DNA of 64,000 bases from positions 1-64,000 of the forward strand of contig CAMNCW010000046.1 in the NCBI GenBank assembly GCA_946534715.1. The letters are read 5' to 3'. This stretch comes from an uncultured Bacteroidales bacterium. GTDB taxonomy: Bacteria > Bacteroidota > Bacteroidia > Bacteroidales > Paludibacteraceae. Every line of letters starts with the position of its first letter. Within the stretch, counting starts at the first letter, position 1. Of the stretch, positions 54,930 to 63,290 are shown piece after piece. The position numbers and the translations under genes were made by a program. Under the pieces are notes generated by a model that saw nothing but the letters and a program-made list of their open reading frames with translations, did no database searches and was not told where the DNA came from.

Positions 54930-56111
54930 TTAGAATGAGTAACCAACGCCAAGACCGATAACGCCGAGGAACTGTACGCGCTCTGCCTCAACACCCGCTT
55001 TATCGGCGATCAAGGTACCATTGTAGTACTTCAAGTTCGTGCTAATCGTCACTTGCAGACATTTTAGGAACTGATAACCCAGCGAGCAGGTCCAATCCAC
55101 ATCAAAACGTCCGAAATGACGGTTGTTATTCGACCACATATAATAACCGGTATAAGTCTCACCGGGGTGCGATGTTTCCCACGCTTCCTTCAGGTTGAAA
55201 CCTTTGTCCTGATACGGAGTAAAGAGGCTGAGCGTTGTGCCCAACTTCAAATCCTTGTACGTATAAGCAATGCTTCCCTTGAGAGTTAAACCGAACTCTG
55301 CACGTGCGTTGCGATAGATAGGATCACCGATTTTGTAGGAATGAACACCCTGTGTCATTGCCTCTTTAGCATAAGTGAACGTACCGATTGTACGCTGCAA
55401 ATCGCTGCGGATATCCGCATAGTTAGCCACCTGTTGGTCGAAATCATATGCTGCAACAGCCGCCTCATAAGTGGCACGGTCGATTTCACCTTTATTATAC
55501 TGATCCAAATACATGGACATGTAGCGCTCCTCGGTATATTTCCTGTTCCATGCATCGCCGATATAAGCGGTAGTGATACGACCTGCAATCGGAGACAGAT
55601 AAACGGAGAAGTCTGCGCCCTTGTAACTCTTCTTCCAATCGATACCGACAGAAATGTCAGTATAAGAAGGAGCTAACCATTTAGAAATGATAGGATCATA
55701 ACCATCCTGGTACTTACGACCGATAGCGTACTGGCTTTGGAAGCCGGCATTCACCGTCAGATACCACATCTCCTTGAATTCCCAACCGAACTTGGTGGTC
55801 AACTTGATATTATCGGTGGATTTCTTGAGCGGATCCTCTTTGGCATCCTCCCATGTCATACCGAAATCCGTGTCGAGATTCGTCTCCCACGCCATCGCAT
55901 CTTTCTTGTACAGCAAGTGCAACTTCGCATATACGAAGCCGTTCATGTTGTTCTTACCTCCGGCAGCCCAGTTTACCAAACCCGTTGCAGCAGCGTTCAA
56001 ACCCACTGTTCCGTCAAATTTCCAAGGATTCTCAGGAGCCGCCTCTTCCTGAGCCATCATGGACATTGCTGCGATTAAACACAGCGAAAGAGTAAAAATT
56101 GATTTTTTCAT
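54930..56111 (-). CDS. DUF3078 outer-membrane-type protein
   Basis: 393 residues. Signal peptide to about MMAQ (21), then the DUF3078 start pattern: PWKFDGTVGLNAAATGLVNWAAGGKNN, followed by alternating amphipathic strands with WETNLDTDFGMTWE and WYLTVNAGFQSQY, ending in an aromatic residue (GVGYSF), as in beta-barrels exported to the outer membrane. Function of the family is not known. Single gene with its own promoter at 56179-56209. Confidence 0.88.
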   Translation of the reverse strand: MKKSIFTLSLCLIAAMSMMAQEEAAPENPWKFDGTVGLNAAATGLVNWAAGGKNNMNGFVYAKLHLLYKKDAMAWETNLDTDFGMTWEDAKEDPLKKSTDNIKLTTKFGWEFKEMWYLTVNAGFQSQYAIGRKYQDGYDPIISKWLAPSYTDISVGIDWKKSYKGADFSVYLSPIAGRITTAYIGDAWNRKYTEERYMSMYLDQYNKGEIDRATYEAAVAAYDFDQQVANYADIRSDLQRTIGTFTYAKEAMTQGVHSYKIGDPIYRNARAEFGLTLKGSIAYTYKDLKLGTTLSLFTPYQDKGFNLKEAWETSHPGETYTGYYMWSNNNRHFGRFDVDWTCSLGYQFLKCLQVTISTNLKYYNGTLIADKAGVEAERVQFLGVIGLGVGYSF

Positions 56112-56178
56112 ACTATAAAAATTATTGTATTACATTAATATTTGTGTGCGTACACACTTTCTTTCTCAAAAAATCGCA

Positions 56179-56209
56179 CAAAGTTACAAAAAATTTTCCA
56201 CATCTGCAA
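56179..56209 (-). promoter_or_regulatory. Promoter of the DUF3078 gene
   Basis: Minus strand TTGC (56209-56206) and TAACTTTG (56186-56179), 19-bp spacer. Confidence 0.87.
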
Positions 56210-56302
56210 ATAATTTTGACCAAGACAGCCATTTTTTTACAAAAAAGTCAATTTTTACACACTTTTTTATAATATGTACACACGCGTATGGATTTTTTTT
56301 TG

Positions 56303-56310
56303 TAATTTTG
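56303..56310 (+). promoter_or_regulatory. Probable -7 element for the Ig-like surface protein gene
   Basis: TAATTTTG preceded by a T-run; no TTGC at the -33 position. It would give a leader of about 195 nt containing the 11-bp repeats. Confidence 0.55.
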
Positions 56311-56396
56311 CACCGTGAATTAATATCGCCTCTTTTTGAGCTATATTTCGCCGCAATTCGGAATAGAAGCGCATAAAAAATAAGAATCGGAGTTTT

Positions 56397-56445
56397 GTCG
56401 GTCTTGAGTCGGTCTTGAGTCGGTCTTGAGTCGGTATTAAGTCGG
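56397..56445 (+). repeat. 11-bp tandem array in the leader of the surface protein gene
   Basis: GTCGGTCTTGA three times, then GTCGGTATTAA and a partial GTCGG. Same 11-bp period, but a different unit, as the array at 33608-33706; both lie between a promoter and a start codon. Confidence 0.9.
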
Positions 56446-56460
56446 GTTCAAAAAGGAGAC

Positions 56461-56514
56461 ATGCCGAAAGGATTCAACACTAAATGTCGTAAATATAAAC
56501 AAAAAAACATATGA
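56461..56514 (+). CDS. Possible 17-residue leader peptide
   Basis: ATG at 56461 opens [17 protein letters not shown], strongly basic, and its TGA overlaps the ATG of the surface protein gene (ATGA at 56511-56514). The overlap allows translational coupling. It may be chance in AT-rich sequence. Confidence 0.25.
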   Translation: MPKGFNTKCRKYKQKNI

Positions 56515-59500
56515 AAAACATTTTAAAAAAGAGTTTATTGGTGGTATTAGTTGCAGGATGTTTTCTAAATGCCAAGGCCTATAACCACGTAGGTTTAGCT
56601 ACCGGAACAGTTGAGTTAGGTACTATCTCGAAAGCACCAGGTGCTGGCAGTAAGTTTGGAAAATACACTGACGGCGCGTATCTATACCGCGGTTCTGCGT
56701 ATTCTTTTAGTAGTGGAAAAGGAATAAAGACACAGAACTCTAACTCGGGAGTGGTTTTTTACCTGGCAAATTCAGCAGATGTAACGGTGACCGTTATGTT
56801 TGATGCCTCTAAGAATTTCGCTAATGTCGATGCACAATTATCCACTATCTCTGATAGCGATTATGATAAGTTTTTCATGGGTACAGAAAATAATACTGCT
56901 GTAACCTTTTCTAAAACAGATTATCAGTCCAAAACGGTAGTAATTGATCAAAAGGGTAATTTTCAAGAAACGTTTTCTGCGGTGCCTGCTGGATATTACT
57001 ATATTGTATGTACTGGAACCGGATCAAACACGTATTTTACTCAATTAATAGTTGGAGGTTCCACTCCTGTCACTCCTACTGTCTCCAGTATAACCGTTTC
57101 ACCGACTTCTGCCACCTTGGACATCAACGACACGCAGCAACTGACTGCAACCGTGAGCGTTACTCCTTCTACAGCAGATAATACCGTTACATGGTCAACC
57201 AGTGATGCAAACGTTGCAACCGTCAGTTCTACCGGTCTGGTAACCGCTGTCGGACAAGGAACAGCCACTATCACGGCTACCTCGAACCTCGACAACACCA
57301 AGTCTGCTACTTGTGCTATCACAGTTAACGCTCCCGCAGCTCCAATTCCTGTAACCGCTATCAGCCTTCCCGCCACGGCAACCGTAGGCATCGGAGCGAC
57401 TACAACGCTTACTGTTTCCTATACGCCGACTGATGCCAACACAGGCAAAGCCATCACATGGACAAGCGACAACCCCAATATCGCCACGGTGGACAACACG
57501 GGTAAAGTGACCGGTGTAGCAGCAGGTACAGCCACCATTACTGCGACTTCAGAAAAGGGTAAAACAGCCACTTGCACTGTGACCGTCAAAGCTGTTGCCG
57601 TTACAGGCGTAAGCATCAGTCCTGCTACTGCGACTGTTAAGATTGGATCGACTATCGCACTGACTGCCGACGTCACACCGACAGACGCAACCAATAAAGA
57701 CGTCACCTGGAGCAGTAGTGATGATAACATCGCTACCGTGATAAACGGAAAAGTGACCGGTATAGCGGAAGGAACCGTCACCATCACGGCTACTTCTGTA
57801 GAGAACAATACCAAGCACGGAGAGTGTCTTGTGTCCGTTCAAACGGGTTCGCCACTTCCTGACGTAGGATTGAAAACCCATACTCCGGAGATTTACGAAG
57901 ATCCCGCTGGTTACAATACCCCGCTCGCTAAATTCAAAGACCGCGAATATGAAGTATATTACACAGCAAAAGGTAAGATCGGCGGTAGCGGAAGCGGTGT
58001 TCCTTTGGTCTATGTGAATGAAAGCGGAAATGAGATATCTACTGCTACAAAAGCCAAAGACGGTTGGTTTGAGTATCAGATCAATAGTGGTGATAGCGAA
58101 GATAAAGCCCTAACGAAAGATGAGTTTACCGTAAAACGCGGTACATGGAAAACCACCACAGATAATTATCTGGTGATGCAGGTAAAGGGATACGATCAGT
58201 TCCGATTCTTTGCTGCAGAAAAAAAGGACAATGCCCCCGCTCAGGAATTGCATGTGTTCATCGACGATATGGAGAAAGAGATGCCGATGACGCATAGCAC
58301 TTCGGCTACTGTCCGTACCTTCGATATTACGCCGGACGAACACGTAATAAAAATCACGGCTACCGGTTCTTCCAACCAATATATCTACGGCTGGTCGCTC
58401 CGCGTAACCGACAATCCGATCGTGCGTTACCTCTCCGGTCCCAAGACCCAGACTGTTTACCAGACCAAAGATATTCAGACGGTTGCTTACCGCGTTCGTC
58501 GCGCCGCAAGCCATCGTCTGACATGGATCGGCAAAGAGATTCCGGGTCTTGCGCTGAACGCCACCACCAACGACTCCGTTTTCCTGCAAGGCACTGCCGA
58601 TGCTGCTGTCGGATCCTATATATATAAGGTGGAGGCACTGGATGCCAGCGGCAATGTAGCATCCTTTGAGCAAGGCACGGTCACCATTCAGACGCAAGTC
58701 TTCGATGCCAAGAACGGCAATGATTTCTCGACCAACATCGCCGAGCCGATTAAACCGATGAACTTTCTCTTCTACGCCTCCAATAGTTCCGACATCACTC
58801 TTTCTTGTGACATCGAGGGCTTGACGCTGACGTACGAGAAAGACAGCATCGCCGTATTAAGCGGTACGCCGGCTTTGGGTACCGCCGAAGGCGAACACAC
58901 CTATTCCATCTCTGCGGCAGGAGGAAATACCATCACCGGTAAGATCAACATCGTTGTGCCGGATCCGTATTTCGAACCTATCGCCGAGGCAAAAGTGCGT
59001 GACGGCAGTTCAATCACGTTTGTGATCATCGTCCGCCATGCTCAAAACGTGACCGTAACAGGTCTGCCGGGCGGCTTCACAAGCAATTACAACAGTGCAA
59101 CAGACACGCTTACCATTTCCGGCACGGCGAACGTCGGAGCTCCTTATCCAAAGAGTATTGAGTTCACCATGACGGCAGCGCCGCGTTATGAAGGAAAAGA
59201 GCAAAAGACCGAAAAGGGCAAACTGATTGTTATTGACCCGGACGCAAAAGCCGTTTTGGTGGTATGCAAAGGCATCAAAAACGCCAATGACGATCCTTAC
59301 TGCAAGTACTTGGGAGGACAAGGTTTCGACATCACCCTGCGTGAGCAGGACGTTTTAGCCGGATCGAGTTACGAGGCATTTGATCTCCTTCTGATCTCCG
59401 AGACCGTGGATGCCAATAACGAAGAAGTACTCAAACTCGTTCGCGGCGAAGTAAGTCTGCCTGTACTGAATATGAAAGGTTTCACGTACTCCCCGGGACG

Positions 59501-60380
59501 CGTTTCACCTGCCGGTTGGGGTGAACCGGACAATGGAGCTGTGGACACTTTAGACACCAAGAACATAGGCTGTAATATCATCCTGCAACGCGCGGAGCAT
59601 GAGATATTCCAGCAACTCACTTATCCGGTTAACGGCAAGACCGTGAAGATCTTAGACACTTATACCAAACGCGGTGTCATGCCGATTGCGGTCAATAAAC
59701 AAGGTGCACTCTGTTTGGCTACCGCGGCTACACGTGGTGTGGATTACTACTCCGAAGGACCGCTCCAAACGGCTATTCATGAGATCCCGGCTTCGGAACG
59801 CAACGGACACAAATACATCTGTTTGCCGCTTTCCGCGGACGCTACTCTCAGCACGCAGGGTAAGAAACTCATTGACGGCATTGTAGAGTACCTGTTGAGC
59901 AGTACTCCGACTACCGTGGCATTGCCGGTATTGCGCATTGACCGATTCGCGGTAGAAGGCTTCGAAGGCAAGATCGACCAGACGAACAACACCATTGAGC
60001 TGGTTTTGGAAGAGGCGGATTACAAAGCCTTGGACAGCCTCACTTCCGTAGCACCGGAGATCACCATCGCCGATGACAGTTTGACCCACGTTCTGCCGGC
60101 TACCGACACACTCAGTATGGCGCATTGCACTTTCATTCCGATGGTCTTCACCGTAACGGATTACATCAACGTACGCGCATACTCCGTTTCCGTCCGCGTC
60201 ATCCGCGCGGAAGGAATAGAGGATGTTGAAGCTTACACCGCCGGCGAATGGATCAACATCTATGATATCTACGGCCGCAAAGTGGCTACAACCAACGAGG
60301 ACATCTACACCATGGCTCTGCCGAGAGGTGTATATATCATCCAAACATCCAAAGGTAACACACTCAAAATAATGAAATAA
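56511..60380 (+). CDS. Large Big_2 Ig-like surface protein with T9SS sorting domain
   Basis: 1289 residues. Signal peptide to about NAKA (23). Residues about 25-180 are a beta-rich module. Three bacterial Ig-like (Big_2) domains follow at roughly 182-272, 275-363 and 364-450, each with the VTWSSSD.N/IATV..GKVTG.A.G.ATITATS pattern. The middle part has more beta-sandwich modules; about 910-1140 resembles a Rossmann-like domain ([12 protein letters not shown] start, [17 protein letters not shown]). The last 55 residues ([18 protein letters not shown].. to ..NTLKIMK) form a T9SS type A C-terminal domain, so it should be exported by the T9SS and processed by PorU at the other end of this window. 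Adhesin-like; ligand unknown. Confidence 0.88.
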   Translation: MKNILKKSLLVVLVAGCFLNAKAYNHVGLATGTVELGTISKAPGAGSKFGKYTDGAYLYRGSAYSFSSGKGIKTQNSNSGVVFYLANSADVTVTVMFDASKNFANVDAQLSTISDSDYDKFFMGTENNTAVTFSKTDYQSKTVVIDQKGNFQETFSAVPAGYYYIVCTGTGSNTYFTQLIVGGSTPVTPTVSSITVSPTSATLDINDTQQLTATVSVTPSTADNTVTWSTSDANVATVSSTGLVTAVGQGTATITATSNLDNTKSATCAITVNAPAAPIPVTAISLPATATVGIGATTTLTVSYTPTDANTGKAITWTSDNPNIATVDNTGKVTGVAAGTATITATSEKGKTATCTVTVKAVAVTGVSISPATATVKIGSTIALTADVTPTDATNKDVTWSSSDDNIATVINGKVTGIAEGTVTITATSVENNTKHGECLVSVQTGSPLPDVGLKTHTPEIYEDPAGYNTPLAKFKDREYEVYYTAKGKIGGSGSGVPLVYVNESGNEISTATKAKDGWFEYQINSGDSEDKALTKDEFTVKRGTWKTTTDNYLVMQVKGYDQFRFFAAEKKDNAPAQELHVFIDDMEKEMPMTHSTSATVRTFDITPDEHVIKITATGSSNQYIYGWSLRVTDNPIVRYLSGPKTQTVYQTKDIQTVAYRVRRAASHRLTWIGKEIPGLALNATTNDSVFLQGTADAAVGSYIYKVEALDASGNVASFEQGTVTIQTQVFDAKNGNDFSTNIAEPIKPMNFLFYASNSSDITLSCDIEGLTLTYEKDSIAVLSGTPALGTAEGEHTYSISAAGGNTITGKINIVVPDPYFEPIAEAKVRDGSSITFVIIVRHAQNVTVTGLPGGFTSNYNSATDTLTISGTANVGAPYPKSIEFTMTAAPRYEGKEQKTEKGKLIVIDPDAKAVLVVCKGIKNANDDPYCKYLGGQGFDITLREQDVLAGSSYEAFDLLLISETVDANNEEVLKLVRGEVSLPVLNMKGFTYSPGRVSPAGWGEPDNGAVDTLDTKNIGCNIILQRAEHEIFQQLTYPVNGKTVKILDTYTKRGVMPIAVNKQGALCLATAATRGVDYYSEGPLQTAIHEIPASERNGHKYICLPLSADATLSTQGKKLIDGIVEYLLSSTPTTVALPVLRIDRFAVEGFEGKIDQTNNTIELVLEEADYKALDSLTSVAPEITIADDSLTHVLPATDTLSMAHCTFIPMVFTVTDYINVRAYSVSVRVIRAEGIEDVEAYTAGEWINIYDIYGRKVATTNEDIYTMALPRGVYIIQTSKGNTLKIMK

Positions 60381-60384
60381 ATCC

Positions 60385-60864
60385 ATGCGTACAGAAAACG
60401 AATTGCAAGGAGTGACGTTGTTGGGAAACCAGCACACGCAATATAGCGACAATTATAATCCCGGGGTGTTGGAGACCTTCCCAAACAAACATCCGGAGAA
60501 CGAGTATCTCGTGACTTTCAACTGCCCGGAGTTCACTACCCTATGTCCCAAAACAGGACAGCCGGATTTCGGACACCTGTACATCAGTTACATTCCGCGC
60601 GAGCAGATGGTGGAGAGCAAGAGCCTCAAGCTATACCTCTTCTCCTTCCGCAACCACGGAGATTTCCATGAAGACTGCGTCAACATCATCATGAAAGATC
60701 TGGTCAAACTGATGGATCCCAAGTATTTGGAAGTAACCGGCTATTTCATGCCACGGGGAGGTATCAGCATCTATCCTTTCGCCAACTATGCCGATGCCGA
60801 ACACCAGGAACTCAAAACCCTGCGACTGAGAGAACAAATGACGAATGTGCTCAATCGCCAATAA
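60385..60864 (+). CDS. queF: NADPH-dependent 7-cyano-7-deazaguanine reductase
   Basis: 159 residues, the short unimodular type. Reduces preQ0 to preQ1. Catalytic Cys54 in [13 protein letters not shown] with Asp61; the family motif [20 protein letters not shown] is present. Starts 4 bp after the surface protein gene, followed by queC, queD and queE, which make its substrate. Confidence 0.96.
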   Translation: MRTENELQGVTLLGNQHTQYSDNYNPGVLETFPNKHPENEYLVTFNCPEFTTLCPKTGQPDFGHLYISYIPREQMVESKSLKLYLFSFRNHGDFHEDCVNIIMKDLVKLMDPKYLEVTGYFMPRGGISIYPFANYADAEHQELKTLRLREQMTNVLNRQ

Positions 60865-60879
60865 ACCGCGAAGCGGAAA

Positions 60880-60909
60880 AATCGTCAATCAATCGTCAAA
60901 TCGTCAATA
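60880..60909. repeat. AATCGTCA array before queC
   Basis: Three AATCGTCA units with a short interruption directly abutting the queC ATG. A longer array of the same unit fills the queC-queD gap (61561-61620). Confidence 0.75.
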
Positions 60910-61562
60910 TGAAAGATAGTATTATCGTCTTATCCGGTGGATTAGATTCCACCACCATGTTATACGAATACCAATACCGTATTGGTATGGCGCTTTCTTT
61001 CCATTACGGAAGTAACCATAACGACCGCGAGTTGGAGTTTGCCAAACTCCATTGTGAACGCCTTGGTATTCCCCATCAGGTCATTCGTCTGCCGTTTATC
61101 AAACAGTTTTTCAAGAGTTCCTTGCTTTCCGGTGCGGACGCTATACCCGAAGGCAACTACGACGAAGAGAACATGAAATCAACCGTTGTGCCATTTCGCA
61201 ATGGAATTATGCTTTCCATCGCTGCCGGTATCGCGGAGAACAACAAGTTCCAGTACGTCATGCTCGCTAACCATGCCGGAGATCATACCATCTACCCGGA
61301 TTGCCGCCCGGAGTTTGTGGAGGCGATGAACAATGCGATTCATTTCGGCACATGGAACGGAGTGCAGCTACTGACGCCCTATACCAACCTCACCAAAGCG
61401 GAAATTGCCTCGCACGGCAAGGAATTGCACCTTGACTACTCCGAAACATGGAGTTGCTACAAAGGCGGAGAACATCATTGCGGTGTCTGCGGTACTTGCC
61501 GTGAACGAAAGGAAGCGCTCGCGCAAGCTGGCATTGAGGACAAAACAATCTATGACAACTAA
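60909..61562 (+). CDS. queC: 7-cyano-7-deazaguanine synthase
   Basis: 217 residues. ATP-dependent conversion of 7-carboxy-7-deazaguanine to preQ0. PP-loop LSGGLDSTTML (8-18) and the zinc site SCYKGGEHHCGVCGTCRER (four Cys) are clear; NGIMLSIAAGIAE and NHAGDHTIYPDCRPEF are family stretches. Confidence 0.96.
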   Translation: MKDSIIVLSGGLDSTTMLYEYQYRIGMALSFHYGSNHNDRELEFAKLHCERLGIPHQVIRLPFIKQFFKSSLLSGADAIPEGNYDEENMKSTVVPFRNGIMLSIAAGIAENNKFQYVMLANHAGDHTIYPDCRPEFVEAMNNAIHFGTWNGVQLLTPYTNLTKAEIASHGKELHLDYSETWSCYKGGEHHCGVCGTCRERKEALAQAGIEDKTIYDN

Positions 61563-61620
61563 ATCGTCCAATAAATCATAAATCGTCAATAAGTCGTAAA
61601 TCGTCAAATCGTCAATTATT
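61561..61620. repeat. AATCGTCA-type array between queC and queD
   Basis: About seven imperfect 7-8 bp units (AATCGTCC, AATCAT, AATCGTCA, AGTCGTA, AATCGTCA, AATCGTCA). No gene or promoter fits in the gap. Confidence 0.75.
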
Positions 61621-61622
61621 TT

Positions 61623-61958
61623 ATGTATTACGTAGAAAAAAGAATAGAAATCTCCGCGGCGCATAATTTGATGTTGTCATATGAGAGCAAATGCGAAAAT
61701 CTGCACGGCCACAATTGGATCATTGTAGTTTATTGCAAGGCCAAAGAGTTGAACCAAGATGGCATGGTAACGGACTTCACGCACATTAAGAAAGTAGTGA
61801 AGGACACCTTTGACCATAAGTATATCAATGAGATCTTGGATGTCAACCCATCCGCAGAGAATATGGCGAAATGGATATGCGACCATGTAGAGAACTGCTA
61901 CAAAGTCTCCGTTCAGGAATCGGAAGGCAACACCGCCATCTATGAAAGAGACGAATAA
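61623..61958 (+). CDS. queD: 6-carboxy-5,6,7,8-tetrahydropterin synthase
   Basis: 111 residues. Converts dihydroneopterin triphosphate to 6-carboxytetrahydropterin. Zinc ligands in ISAAHNL and ENLHGHNW; DFTHIKK and the catalytic pair region DHKYIN..NPSAENMAKWI match the family. Confidence 0.96.
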   Translation: MYYVEKRIEISAAHNLMLSYESKCENLHGHNWIIVVYCKAKELNQDGMVTDFTHIKKVVKDTFDHKYINEILDVNPSAENMAKWICDHVENCYKVSVQESEGNTAIYERDE

Positions 61959-61970
61959 TTAATTGTGAAC

Positions 61971-61999
61971 CCTCGTGATCTCGTGATCTCGAAATATCG
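61971..61999. repeat. 8-bp array, inverted copy of the CGAGATCA unit
   Basis: CTCGTGAT-CTCGTGAT-CTCGAAAT units, the reverse complement of those at 42414 and 44764. It creates an in-frame GTG (61965) upstream of queE that is probably not the start. Confidence 0.8.
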
Positions 62000-62015
62000 A
62001 AAATTGCAAAATAAA

Positions 62016-62672
62016 TTGGCATATAGAGTTAACGAAATATTCTATACCCTTCAAGGCGAAGGAGCGCACAGCGGCATTCCCGCTGTGTTCGTTCGCTTTA
62101 GCGGATGTAATCTCCGCTGCCCTTGGTGTGACACGGAGTTCGCAGAATACAAAGAGATGTCTGCAAAGGAGATTGTCGATGAGATGCTATCGCTGTATGA
62201 CACGCCCAATGAACGCCGCAAGATGTGTGTTCTCACCGGCGGTGAGCCGTCCTTGCAGGTAGATAAACCGCTGATTGACACCTTGCACGAAGCCGGTTTC
62301 TATATCTGTATCGAGACCAACGGCACACACCCGTTGCCGGAAGGTATTGACTGGATCACCTGCTCGCCCAAAGAAGGAAGTCTTCATCATTCTGCCATCA
62401 GCCATCAGCCGCCCTTAGCACTCAAAAAAGTGAACGAAGTGAAAGTGGTCTTCACAGGCACGTATGACCCTGAGATATGGAGAAAGCAGTTGGAAGCCGA
62501 ACACTGGCTCTTACAGCCGCTCCGTTATAACGGCGAATGGCTCTTACTGAGCGGTATTGATGATTTTGAGATAGACAGCAATGACAACTTGGACGACACC
62601 GTGCGGTATATTCTCGCGCACCCTTTCTGGCGACTAAGCGTCCAACTCCACAAAATAGCCGGACTCCGTTAA
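62016..62672 (+). CDS. queE: 7-carboxy-7-deazaguanine synthase (radical SAM) with a small insert
   Basis: 218 residues from the TTG at 62016, chosen because AYRVNEIFYTLQGEG is the family start and the stretch before it is repeat array; a GTG at 61965 is the alternative. Cluster cysteines 31, 35 and 38 (CNLRCPWC); GGEPSLQ and ETNG follow. Residues about 122-134 (SLHHSAISHQPPL) interrupt the usual passage from ITCSPK to LKKVNEVKVVF and come from a GCCATCA heptamer repeat. Completes the preQ0/preQ1 set with queF, queC and queD. Confidence 0.92.
   Translation: MAYRVNEIFYTLQGEGAHSGIPAVFVRFSGCNLRCPWCDTEFAEYKEMSAKEIVDEMLSLYDTPNERRKMCVLTGGEPSLQVDKPLIDTLHEAGFYICIETNGTHPLPEGIDWITCSPKEGSLHHSAISHQPPLALKKVNEVKVVFTGTYDPEIWRKQLEAEHWLLQPLRYNGEWLLLSGIDDFEIDSNDNLDDTVRYILAHPFWRLSVQLHKIAGLR
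62394..62411. repeat. 7-bp repeat (GCCATCA units) inside queE
   Basis: GCCATCA twice plus a partial unit, at the site of the insert in QueE. Confidence 0.65.
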
Positions 62673-62690
62673 GAGCCCGGCTTTTATTTT
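62657..62690 (+). terminator. Terminator of the que operon
   Basis: AGCCGG (62657-62662) and CCGGCT (62677-62682) arms with a T-rich tail (TTTATTTT). The left arm is in the last codons of queE and the stop codon is in the loop. Confidence 0.85.
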
Positions 62691-62728
62691 AACAGTTTAA
62701 CAATTTAACAACTTAACGCTTTAACGCG
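62690..62728. repeat. 8-bp array (inverted copy of the TAAACTGT unit)
   Basis: AACAGTTT, AACAATTT, AACAACTT, AACGCTTT, AACGCG in tandem after the terminator; reverse complement of the array at 43485-43517. Confidence 0.75.
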
Positions 62729-62736
62729 CGAAGCGC

Positions 62737-63264
62737 TTAATACTGCGCTGCATCATAAACCGCGTCCGCTGCCTCTGATCCTTTGAGACGCTCGATAATA
62801 CAGAACGCGAAATCAGAAGACAAGCCCGGACCTTTCGCCGTAATGATATTCTGGCTCTCTACCACCAGGCCACCGACATAACTTTCGCCCAGAGGCTCCT
62901 GGCAACCCGGATAACAGGTAGCTTGTTTGCCCTTCAAGATTCCTAATTTACCGAGAACCATCGGCGCGGCACAAATAGCGGCTATCAGTTTGCCGGCATT
63001 GTTATGCTCCACCAATAACTCGCAAAGCGCTGAACAATCGCCTAACTTGGTCTGTCCACCGGGAAGGATGAGCATCTCTGCGTCTGAGAAATCAATTTTA
63101 TCAATCAATCCGTCGGCCTCAACAGCGATATTATGCGCTCCGAGAACCATAGGATTGCCCGTTACAGAAACGGTTGTTACTGCAACATTTGCACGGCGAA
63201 GCAAATCAATGGTAGTGATAGCCTCGATTTCCTCAAATCCATTGTCTAAAAATAGATAATTCAT
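62737..63264 (-). CDS. DJ-1/PfpI-family protein
   Basis: 175 residues. The nucleophile elbow is AAICAAPMVLG with Cys98, and the conserved glutamate is in FEEIEAIT (Glu14), as in DJ-1. Motifs MLILPGGQTKLGD and ITAKGPGLSSDFA match the bacterial DJ-1/ThiJ group. Family members act as chaperones, glyoxalases or deglycases; which applies here cannot be told. Confidence 0.92.
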   Translation of the reverse strand: MNYLFLDNGFEEIEAITTIDLLRRANVAVTTVSVTGNPMVLGAHNIAVEADGLIDKIDFSDAEMLILPGGQTKLGDCSALCELLVEHNNAGKLIAAICAAPMVLGKLGILKGKQATCYPGCQEPLGESYVGGLVVESQNIITAKGPGLSSDFAFCIIERLKGSEAADAVYDAAQY

Positions 63265-63290
63265 ACAATTTACGATTTAACGATGTACGA

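Larger units (their letters stand above)
56112..56510. other. 399-bp divergent gap with two promoters and an 11-bp array
   Basis: Contains the minus-strand promoter of the DUF3078 gene (56179-56209), a plus-strand -7 element (56303-56310), a four-and-a-half-unit 11-bp array (56397-56445) and a possible 17-codon leader frame (56461-56514). No structural gene. Confidence 0.7.
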
